From the NCBI RefSeq assembly GCF_900454025.1, contig NZ_UGQM01000001.1:1798001-1862000 (forward strand): 64,000 nucleotides of DNA, read 5' to 3'. The translations under genes were made by a program, and so were the position numbers. The stretch is from Mycolicibacterium gilvum. GTDB taxonomy: Bacteria; Actinomycetota; Actinomycetes; Mycobacteriales; Mycobacteriaceae. This document shows positions 57,444-64,000 of the stretch, in pieces (position 1 is the first letter of the stretch; each line of letters starts with the position of its first letter). Below the pieces are notes generated by a model. That model made no database searches. It was not told the origin of the DNA and saw only the letters and a list, made by a program, of their open reading frames with translations.

Positions 57444-59101
57444 AAGCAGCGCCGTTGATCTTTGCTCGTGTCGGCGAGTTCACGTTTACCGCCGTGCTCG
57501 TTGAAAGTCCGCCGAGCCACGACCGGCCAGCAGCAACACAGGTAAGCTTCGCTTGGGACGGCAAAGTCGAGGCGTCCGTCGACGTGCTTGGCGCCGCTTT
57601 AGGCTCGATCTCCGCTGTGACGTATCCGCTGACAAGACCGCTGATAGCGGAGAACTCACGGATAGCGATCTATCTGACCGGCCCGCAGTCGACCTCCGTA
57701 ACCACCTCACCGCGATCCGATTCTGCTTCGGAGATAGTCCGCCATCACAACCTCCAACACATCGAGATTAGGTACCGCGGTGCAGTTGGCGATGTTGCTT
57801 GGAGATGGGATACGCCGTTCGGAGCTTTGACGATTCGGATGGAATGCTTTCCGACGAAAATCGACTTCAGGCGCGACTTCGAGGCTATCCGAGCCGAGTT
57901 GGAAGAACTAGCTCCGACTCTGACCGCGTCACCGGCTGGCGCGGCCGGCGCTGGTTACGCGCCCTGGGAGAAGACCCAAGACACCCCCTTGGAATGGCTG
58001 GAAATGGTTCGCAGATCAGCCGAGCGGCTCTTTGAGTCCATGGAACAGCTTCTGCCGCGTCTGAGGCCGCAACTCGAAACCTCGATCGAGATCGTCATGG
58101 CTGATCGACTGCGGGGTGCAAAGCCAGTGTCTCGCCGATCGTACGGAACGATCGCAAACCACCGAAGCACATTGCAGGCGCACACATTAAGGCAAAGCGA
58201 ATCGACCCCGATCAACGGTTACCTTCGCTGGGAGGTCGATCGTCTGCGCTCGATGGCGCGATCAGTCGTTTCCGCGGTTTGGTTCAATAAGATTGATTCG
58301 AATCTGGCGGCTCCGGTCTATGCCCTCGCTCAAGCAGCGGAACAATGGAGACTTCGGCTCATCAGCGTTAAACCCGTTCACCATGTGCCCAGTCTTCACG
58401 TGCGTCTCCGAGACCCATTGTATGAGCGAGCGTTTCGAGACCTTCGACTCTTATGGCTGGCGCTCCAACCCCTTCGAGATTCAGAGCCGGTTGGTCTGAA
58501 GGACCTTCCGACCATGTACGAGTACTGGGTTTTTCTGCGGATTACTCAGATTCTCAAGACCCGCTTCCCGACCGTCATCAAGAACAGCGACCCACTCATC
58601 AAGCGTGCCGGGAGCCAGCTCGTGATGACAGCAGGTAGCAAGTCGACCGTAATCCTCGCAGACCCGTCAGGGCGGCGGATCAGATGCCAGTACAGGCGGC
58701 TTTTCCTCGGTCTTCCAACTACCGACCAAGAGCCGGACGCAATCATCGAGGTCGAGGATGGGACCAGGTTTTTGATAGTTGATGCGAAGTACCGCATTGG
58801 TCAGGATCATTCCTACCTAACGCGATACGGCGTCGCAGGGCCACTCGCCGACGATGTCAACGTCTTGCATCGTTACCGGGACGCCATCGTCAGTAAGGAG
58901 CCACCACACGTGCGCCTAGCCCATGCCGGGCTAATCGCGTTCCCTGGCGTGGAGAGGGAGAAGTACCGGTACCACCGCTTCTACATGAGCTGGTTGTCGG
59001 TGGGTGTTGGTGGAATACCAATGCTTCCCTCGGGGACTGCCCTCATGGAGGAAGCTATCAACGATTACCTGGATAAGCGTCTGGAGGGGACCGCCGCATG
59101 A
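57437..59101 (+). CDS. DUF2357 protein with PD-(D/E)XK nuclease domain (McrC-like partner)
   Basis: 554 residues. The long N-terminal part (about 1-400) matches DUF2357-type proteins that travel with McrB-like ATPases. The C-terminal nuclease core reads PDAIIEVEDG (Asp about 434) and FLIVDAKYR (Asp and Lys about 449-451), the PD-(D/E)XK active-site pattern. It overlaps mcrB by 7 bases and the methyltransferase start by 4 bases. It is probably the cutting subunit of the system. Confidence 0.85.
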   Translation: MVKAAPLIFARVGEFTFTAVLVESPPSHDRPAATQVSFAWDGKVEASVDVLGAALGSISAVTYPLTRPLIAENSRIAIYLTGPQSTSVTTSPRSDSASEIVRHHNLQHIEIRYRGAVGDVAWRWDTPFGALTIRMECFPTKIDFRRDFEAIRAELEELAPTLTASPAGAAGAGYAPWEKTQDTPLEWLEMVRRSAERLFESMEQLLPRLRPQLETSIEIVMADRLRGAKPVSRRSYGTIANHRSTLQAHTLRQSESTPINGYLRWEVDRLRSMARSVVSAVWFNKIDSNLAAPVYALAQAAEQWRLRLISVKPVHHVPSLHVRLRDPLYERAFRDLRLLWLALQPLRDSEPVGLKDLPTMYEYWVFLRITQILKTRFPTVIKNSDPLIKRAGSQLVMTAGSKSTVILADPSGRRIRCQYRRLFLGLPTTDQEPDAIIEVEDGTRFLIVDAKYRIGQDHSYLTRYGVAGPLADDVNVLHRYRDAIVSKEPPHVRLAHAGLIAFPGVEREKYRYHRFYMSWLSVGVGGIPMLPSGTALMEEAINDYLDKRLEGTAA

Positions 59102-60279
59102 AGATGCGCATCGTCGACTTGTTTGCCGGATGTGGGGGACTGTCGCACGGCTTCGTGCGTACGGGGAAGTATGAGGTCGTACTTGGGACCGACATAGATG
59201 CACAAGCACTGCAGACATTCGCGCACAACCACGCAAAAGAGGGCAATTATCCCGTGTTGATCCCGGGTGACATAACAGCCTTAGCGCCGCTTGAATTTAC
59301 CGAGCGGCTTGAGCCTTTGGGCTTGGACTCGAAGGGCTCGCTTGATGTGTTGGTAGGAGGGCCGCCGTGCGAAGGCTTTAGTCAGAATCGAAGTAACGGC
59401 GTGCGCCTTCCCGACGGAAGCGTCTTACACATGCGCAATCCTCTCGACAGCCGCGACCCTAGGAACACTCTGTTCAGGTACTACTTGAACCTCGTGGACA
59501 TGTTGCGACCACGAGGAGTGGTTATCGAGAACGTGCCGCAGATGGTCACATCACATGGTGGGAAGACCATCGCCGAGATTGCACGTCGGTTGGATGGGAT
59601 GGGTTACAACGTTCAATGGGCAGTTCTGAATGCCGCCGACTACGGCGTACCTCAGGCGAGACGTCGTGCCTTCGTCGTTGCCGTCCAGAAGGACTTGCGC
59701 CCCTACGACTGGCCTGAACCGACCCATGTGCGCTTGACTTCTTCGTGCAGCAGTCTTGCTCCGTATGTAACTGTTCGTGATGCGATCACTGATCTTCCTC
59801 CTGCCACCCGCCGTGAGGTTGGTCGCAGAGACGTGAAGCACTATCGGCCCACCGTGGCAGGTTATGCCCTAGCGATGCGCAGCGACATAGCCACTCCCAT
59901 GAACCACGTTGCTCGAATTCCTTCGGAGAGAGTGCTTAACCGCATTCGGGCGATGAAGCCGGGGATGATCGCGTCCGACCTACCGGATCACCTGAAGACG
60001 AAGTCGGCTTATTACAACAGCTACGGCCGATTGAGCTGGGATGCGCCGGCTAAGACGATTACAAAGAGCTGCAATTACCTCGGTTCAGGATGCTTCGGTC
60101 ATCCTGTCGAAGATCGCGGGATCACGATGCGTGAGGCGGCACGCCTGCAGAGCTTCGATGACGACTTCGACTTCATCAGCAAGTCTGAGCCACACGTAGC
60201 GAAGATGATCGGCTCGGCCGTTCCGCCCCTCTTGTCAAGGCACATCGCCGAGAGTCTCGCGAAGTCGTTGGAGAGCTGA
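59098..60279 (+). CDS. DNA (cytosine-5-)-methyltransferase
   Basis: 393 residues. Motif I is DLFAGCGGLSHGF (about 6-18), motif IV GGPPCEGFSQ with the catalytic Cys (about 88), motif VI VIENVP, motif VIII QARRRAF, and motifs IX/X near the C-terminus (RLSWDAPAKTIT; SAVPPLL). The target-recognition region lies about 205-320; the recognised sequence cannot be read from it. The start overlaps the nuclease stop (ATGA). It protects host DNA from the McrB/DUF2357 pair. Confidence 0.95.
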   Translation: MKMRIVDLFAGCGGLSHGFVRTGKYEVVLGTDIDAQALQTFAHNHAKEGNYPVLIPGDITALAPLEFTERLEPLGLDSKGSLDVLVGGPPCEGFSQNRSNGVRLPDGSVLHMRNPLDSRDPRNTLFRYYLNLVDMLRPRGVVIENVPQMVTSHGGKTIAEIARRLDGMGYNVQWAVLNAADYGVPQARRRAFVVAVQKDLRPYDWPEPTHVRLTSSCSSLAPYVTVRDAITDLPPATRREVGRRDVKHYRPTVAGYALAMRSDIATPMNHVARIPSERVLNRIRAMKPGMIASDLPDHLKTKSAYYNSYGRLSWDAPAKTITKSCNYLGSGCFGHPVEDRGITMREAARLQSFDDDFDFISKSEPHVAKMIGSAVPPLLSRHIAESLAKSLES

Positions 60280-60295
60280 TTAGGAAACCCTCGGA

Positions 60296-61138
60296 GTGAT
60301 TGATGTTGAACGCTTTTCCTGTAGGCACAAGGCCGTAGACCTATCGGACAGCGCAGCCTTAGTGCTAGGTATCTTGCTCTTTGCGCCTCATGTTGAGTGG
60401 AAGTCAACGATCGAAGCCACGATTCGATGCCGCGGACAGGGAATTGCCCGACTTAAAGCTTCGCATCTTGTCCAGATTGCCGACGAATCAATCCGTCCTG
60501 ATGCCGTGGGGTTTTCAGCGTCCGTGAGATTGAATGCCGGACTAGGGCACCTCGTGCGAGATCGGCTGGGCCGACAGATCCAAGGCGTGCCGCCGGCACT
60601 TATGGGCTCCAGTCAACGAATTACACTTCGCGCTGTGGACGGAGCCATCTCCGCGGCTGTGTGCCAGCCACGTGCAACCAGGTGGTGTATCGAGTGCCCT
60701 AACCATCATCGATCGCTTGCGTTGCGGGGAATGCTACGGAGGTGCGGAGTTGACGCTCGCATTGATACACGAGATCCTCGCAAGTTGATCGTCGAGGCGA
60801 CGCAATCTGTGCGGGTGGAAGGGCTTTCGTTGGGTCTGCCGCAACTTGCGAAGCAGAGGGCGAGAGTCCACATCGTTTACGACAGCTTGGAAACGCTCAA
60901 TGAAGTCCGCCGATCGGACCAGATCAACAGGACGCGATGGGCACTTGAAGTCCTCGGCGACCAAGCGCGTCGCGATCTCCTTGAAACTGGTCGCCTCCGA
61001 ATTGATCATCCCGACATAAGTCTTGACGAATTAGGTCAGATGATGGAGCCGCCGGCGACCCGACACACTATGTGCGGGAGGCTGCGTCGTCTACACCAGG
61101 AAGCATTGAAGAGGGCTAGTGATTCGCCTCAGCCGTGA
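60296..61138 (+). CDS. WhiA-like DNA-binding protein in the restriction-modification cassette
   Basis: 280 residues from GTG 60296. The C-terminal 80 residues follow WhiA closely: RSDQINRTRWALEVLGDQARRD, then LETGRLRIDHPDISLDELGQMMEPPATRHTMCGRLRRL, where WhiA has the same LRxxHP-SL-ELG-PP-T----GR-RRL pattern. The middle part (about 100-190, IECPNHHRSLALRGMLRRCGVDAR) fits the degenerate LAGLIDADG half of WhiA. It is shorter than chromosomal WhiA. Position 17 bases after the methyltransferase suggests a controller of the cassette; this is inference. Confidence 0.78.
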   Translation: MIDVERFSCRHKAVDLSDSAALVLGILLFAPHVEWKSTIEATIRCRGQGIARLKASHLVQIADESIRPDAVGFSASVRLNAGLGHLVRDRLGRQIQGVPPALMGSSQRITLRAVDGAISAAVCQPRATRWCIECPNHHRSLALRGMLRRCGVDARIDTRDPRKLIVEATQSVRVEGLSLGLPQLAKQRARVHIVYDSLETLNEVRRSDQINRTRWALEVLGDQARRDLLETGRLRIDHPDISLDELGQMMEPPATRHTMCGRLRRLHQEALKRASDSPQP

Positions 61139-61592
61139 AGTCCGTCGGACCTTGCCGCGGGTTCGCGGGAAAGCTCGACCGGCTGGCGCGTACCGCAGCC
61201 ACTATTTCGCTTGCTACATGGGTAGGGTCTTCGTGCTCCCAGAAACGGCGAACAGTCCAACCGCGCTCACGCAGCTGTTCATCCGTTTCATGATCCCGCC
61301 TAACGTTGCCCTCAATCTTCGATGACCAATATTCGGCGTTAGCGGCAGGCAGCCGCAGGTGTCGAGGACAGCCATGCCAGAAGCAGCCGTCGAGGAACAC
61401 TGCAACGCGTGCCCGCGAGAACACGAGGTCAGCTCGGCGGTTCACGGTGGATACCGGCTTCGCGTCGACTCGATAGCGCAGTCCTGCCGCATGAACCAAC
61501 CGCCGAACAGCAAGTTCAGGAGAGGTGTCACGTCGTCGGTTGCCTTGCATAGCGGCACGAGCCGCTCGGGAGGACGCCCAAGACTCGGTCAC
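61116..61592 (-). CDS. vsr: Very short patch repair endonuclease Vsr
   Basis: 158 residues. NRRRDTSPELAVRRLVHAAGLRYRV, DLVFSRARVAVFLDGCFWHGCP (catalytic Asp and zinc-site residues) and RRDHETDEQLRERGWTVRRFWEHE are Vsr signatures. It nicks at T:G mismatches made by deamination of 5-methylcytosine, so it belongs functionally with the methyltransferase. It is convergent with and overlaps the WhiA-like gene by 23 bases. GTG 61592 is the start. Confidence 0.92.
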   Translation of the reverse strand: MTESWASSRAARAAMQGNRRRDTSPELAVRRLVHAAGLRYRVDAKPVSTVNRRADLVFSRARVAVFLDGCFWHGCPRHLRLPAANAEYWSSKIEGNVRRDHETDEQLRERGWTVRRFWEHEDPTHVASEIVAAVRASRSSFPANPRQGPTDFTAEANH

Positions 61593-61640
61593 TCTGGAAC
61601 TCCGTGTTCTGGTCGCGTTCGTTTAGTCAGTCGAGCGTAT

Positions 61641-63343
61641 TAGCCCGGATTTTGCGTGGTAATTGGTGTGGGTTCGGTGTGATGCCGAGTTGTGTTGTTG
61701 GGTAGTGGTTTTCGTGTGGTGGCGTAGAGGTGCTGTCCCGTGTCGCCGGGTGGGGCGGGCTTTCCTGGGGCCTGTGGGTCCTTCATCGTTGATGGGTCCG
61801 ATGGGGTGGGGTGTTATCCGAAGGCGGTGCGGACGCGGTGCCAGGCGGCGGCGATCGCCGCCGCCCAGCGCCAGGTGGCATCGATGCGTAGCCGCAGTTG
61901 GCGGGCGCCGCGGGTGATACGGGCGGCCACGTGCAGGACCCGGTAGCGGAACGTGGTGATCTCGACGCGGGCCAGAGCGCGATCGCTGGCGAACCCGATG
62001 AGGCGGGTCCAGGTGACCAGGTCAGCGGCGGCCAGGACGATTTCGAGCCAGGCAGCATTGGCCCAGAAGGAGTGGCAGGGCAGGTTACGCAGCCCGGTGG
62101 CTTTGAGTTCGCGGATACGGTCCTCGACGCGGGCGTGCTGGCGGTGCCGTAGTTCCAGACCGGCGACCTGACCGGGTACGACACCCGGTGGTGTGTCGGT
62201 GATGAACGCGGTGACCCGCATGCCGTCGGCGTCGGTGAACCGCAACTGCGCGCCGGGGTGGGGGCGTTCTTTACGCAGGATCAGCCGGGTCCCTTCGGGC
62301 CAGGAGGCCAGGTTGACCAGGTCGGTGGCTTCAGCGACCCACGCGCCGTCGCGGATCCCGCCGTCGGTGTCGATCGCTGGATACCAGCAATCGCCGAGGT
62401 TGAGGGTGTCCACGGCGTCCTGGACGCGGGTATCGACGGGGTACCCGAAGGAGAACCCGGCCCCGGCGGCCCGGCACGCTGCGGCGAATTTGTGGGTGGA
62501 TCCGGCGGTATCGCAGCGCACCAACACCTTCGGGGCCTCGGGGTTGTCGGGATCGTCGGGGTTGGGCCGCCACGCCGCTGGCAGCGATGCCAAAGCCTGG
62601 TGCAGGACGATGATGTGGTCGGAGGCGGTGTTGGAGCCGGCGTTACCGTTGCGCAGCAACCCGGCCAGGGCTTCGCCGCCGGCGATGTCGGGGCGGTCCA
62701 GAAACGCCAGCAGCGGGTGCAGCCCGAACGTTTTCTTCCAGGTCGGCGCAGCCCCGGCCTTGTTGTCGGAGTGATCGATCACCAGCGTGGCATCGATGTC
62801 GATATGCAGCCAGCCGCCGGTGGTGGGGGCGGCTCCGACAGCCCAGGCCGCTGCCCGCGCCGCGGCTCGGGCTGCGCGCACCCCGGGTAGATGCGCGGCA
62901 TCGATCCGCTCATCGATCAGCCGCCACATGGTGGTCGTTGAGGCCTTGGCCCCCAGGACGTGCTCCCGGTCACCGCACAGCTGACCGACCGCGTCGATGC
63001 AGTCCGCGCCGTCGGCGACCGCGGCCGCCAGATCAGCGAACACCTCCCCAGGCGCATACACCCACGGGCCGCGGTAGGTGTCGGCCAACGCGGCCGTGAC
63101 CTGCGCCGATAAGCCGGTCCGGTCGGCAAGCTCACGCAGCATGCCCATCCCGGCATGCGACACAACGCCATGGCCGTCGGCGGAAACTTTCACCGGCGAT
63201 GCCGCCGCGATATTCTTCACCTGCGAAGTGCCTTCCCGTCAGGGTTTTTGAACCGTAGAGAAGTCCAATTATTCCTTGCAGGACAGGCACTTTCGCTTAT
63301 CTACACACCCCCACAGTCAACATTCCACGAAAAATCCGGGCTA
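61641..63343 (-). mobile_element. IS1380-family insertion sequence
   Basis: About 1703 bp. The ends are 19-bp inverted repeats with one mismatch: TAGCCCGGATTTTGCGTGG (61641-61659) and, read inward from the right, TAGCCCGGATTTTTCGTGG (63325-63343). The flanks GTAT and ATAT agree at 3 of 4 bases, so a clear target duplication is missing. This may mean later recombination at one side. It separates vsr from the transposase remnant. Confidence 0.88.
61814..63220 (-). CDS. IS1380-family transposase
   Basis: 468 residues, full length for the family. The DDE catalytic region begins with LHIDIDATLVIDHSDN (first Asp), has VLVRCDTAGSTHKFA (second Asp) and a later HARVEDRIRELKATGLRNLP, where Glu follows the R-x-x-x pattern of the third acidic residue. 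No frameshift or stop is seen, so it is probably active. Confidence 0.93.
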   Translation of the reverse strand: MKNIAAASPVKVSADGHGVVSHAGMGMLRELADRTGLSAQVTAALADTYRGPWVYAPGEVFADLAAAVADGADCIDAVGQLCGDREHVLGAKASTTTMWRLIDERIDAAHLPGVRAARAAARAAAWAVGAAPTTGGWLHIDIDATLVIDHSDNKAGAAPTWKKTFGLHPLLAFLDRPDIAGGEALAGLLRNGNAGSNTASDHIIVLHQALASLPAAWRPNPDDPDNPEAPKVLVRCDTAGSTHKFAAACRAAGAGFSFGYPVDTRVQDAVDTLNLGDCWYPAIDTDGGIRDGAWVAEATDLVNLASWPEGTRLILRKERPHPGAQLRFTDADGMRVTAFITDTPPGVVPGQVAGLELRHRQHARVEDRIRELKATGLRNLPCHSFWANAAWLEIVLAAADLVTWTRLIGFASDRALARVEITTFRYRVLHVAARITRGARQLRLRIDATWRWAAAIAAAWHRVRTAFG

Positions 63344-63388
63344 ATATGCGCGGGTTGAGTATCGCAAGAGGATGCGTGAATGCCGAGG

Positions 63389-63655
63389 GGCTATCGAGAG
63401 ATCCTCGGTGCGGAGGTGACCTCGGCCGAAGACGGGGCGGGCATGGCTGGTGTACTTCCGCGATCGGCGCCACCCTGCCTGGGGTGGCCTGGCGGCGATG
63501 CAGAACCCACTGCACGATCAACCTGATGTCGGTCACCCCGAAGGCTTCCTGACCGTGGGTGTGCACGCTGCTGCACTCCATCTTCGACCATCCTGACGCT
63601 GAATCCGTTGTGGCCCAGGATGATCGAGTGCTCGCCGCATTGAGTGGCAAGCTAT
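63389..63655 (+). pseudogene. Remnant of an IS256-family transposase
   Basis: Three short pieces in different frames fit one IS256-type transposase: GYREILGAEVTSAEDG (about 63389-63436); WLVYFRD joined directly to IGATLPGVAWRRCRTHCTINLMS (about 63444-63530); and CTLLHSIFDHPDAESVVAQ (about 63560-63620). The pieces imply an internal deletion and at least two frameshifts. This remnant fills the 336-base gap between the IS1380 element and the MFS gene; nothing else is recognised there. Confidence 0.75.
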
Positions 63656-63679
63656 GTAGTGACCCTTCGTACCTGCCCC

Positions 63680-64000
63680 TCAACCGTCGGTGGGCCGCAA
63701 ATGATCCTTGCGGTCGAGGCGGTGTAAGGCAGCTGCCGACATCACGCCGATGACAATCAGCCCGGCCCAGACGAGTTCGCTCCATCCGATGTCTCGCGCC
63801 GCGCCCAGGATGGAGCCGGCGGCGAGATTTCCCAAGAGGATACCGACGCCGATAATGGTGTTGTAGAACCCGTAGTGGGTAGCCACCAGGCGTCCGTTGC
63901 TCAGTGATACGACGGTGTCCATTTCGAACGGGAAGACGGCAGCTGAGCCGACTGCCAGCAGGGCCGCCGACCCGAGCAGCGCGGCCACCGCGACGGCGGT
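63680..64000 (-). CDS. C-terminal part of an MFS transporter (partial, runs off the window)
   Basis: About 106 residues are visible; the frame is open to the right edge, so the gene starts beyond 64000. Segments such as FPFEMDTVVSLSNGRLVATHYGFYNTIIGVGILLGN and LVWAGLIVIGVMSAAAL are the last helices of an MFS protein of the efflux type. It ends in a charged tail (HRLDRKDHLRPTDG). It may mark the return to chromosomal DNA to the right of the island. Confidence 0.75.
   Translation of the reverse strand, partial: TAVAVAALLGSAALLAVGSAAVFPFEMDTVVSLSNGRLVATHYGFYNTIIGVGILLGNLAAGSILGAARDIGWSELVWAGLIVIGVMSAAALHRLDRKDHLRPTDG

Noticed and set aside
63346..63753. Short open frames after the IS1380 element as new genes
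   Set aside because: They match consecutive pieces of an IS256-type transposase in different frames, so they are remnants of one broken gene.

Overview
The window is high-GC actinobacterial DNA from a rapidly growing Mycobacterium (Mycolicibacterium-like). The evidence is a mycobacterial-type tmRNA whose tag reads ADSNQRDYALAA, an MmpL/RND transporter, mycobactin genes with IdeR-type iron boxes, a stand-alone LigD-type polymerase, cutinase-family secreted hydrolases and many GTG starts. The species cannot be fixed from the sequence alone.

Positions 1-47,700 look like chromosomal backbone: a frameshifted GGDEF/EAL protein, ssrA, a NYN-domain RNase candidate, DUF2252, SDR, DUF998, cutinase, thioesterase, LmeA-like, and an Lrp/AsnC regulator divergent from a fused indolepyruvate ferredoxin oxidoreductase. 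These are followed by an intact-ended IS4-family element, a second cutinase, an LLM oxidoreductase/APH-like/NTF2-like operon, a tocopherol-cyclase-like protein, an APC permease and an esterase. Next comes a translationally coupled signalling operon (PAS-ANTAR, STAS, 1386-residue hybrid kinase/SpoIIE phosphatase, STAS), then a PolD1-like polymerase, a TRAP-TAXI transporter, MmpL, a HAD hydrolase, a repeat lipoprotein, DUF808 and a DUF1214-like secreted protein. The mycobactin mbt-2 type genes (mbtK, mbtM, mbtL, no mbtN here), a fluoride-exporter operon (crcB, crcB, DUF190), pgm and an MFS transporter complete the backbone.

Positions 47,728-about 63,660 form a mosaic island beginning at a tRNA-Ala(GGC) gene. 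Its left half has phage-satellite order: tyrosine integrase (broken by an in-frame amber codon), divergent regulator and excisionase-like gene, a RecA/RepA-like AAA ATPase, an iteron cluster directly behind it (candidate origin), and a terminase-small-subunit-like HTH protein. Its right half has lower GC and carries a defence cassette: an orphan gene preceded by 13 perfect copies of an 8-bp repeat (a likely phase-variation switch), a double Cys-cluster mini-protein, a McrB-like AAA+ protein, a DUF2357/PD-(D/E)XK nuclease, a C5 cytosine methyltransferase, a WhiA-like DNA-binding protein and a Vsr endonuclease. An IS1380-family element and an IS256-family transposase remnant follow. The window ends in the 3' part of an MFS transporter gene.

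The most unusual features are the octamer-repeat switch, the WhiA-like protein inside a restriction-modification cassette, and the satellite-like layout with iterons. The IS4 element also landed exactly in the shared stop codon of two convergent genes and left both intact.
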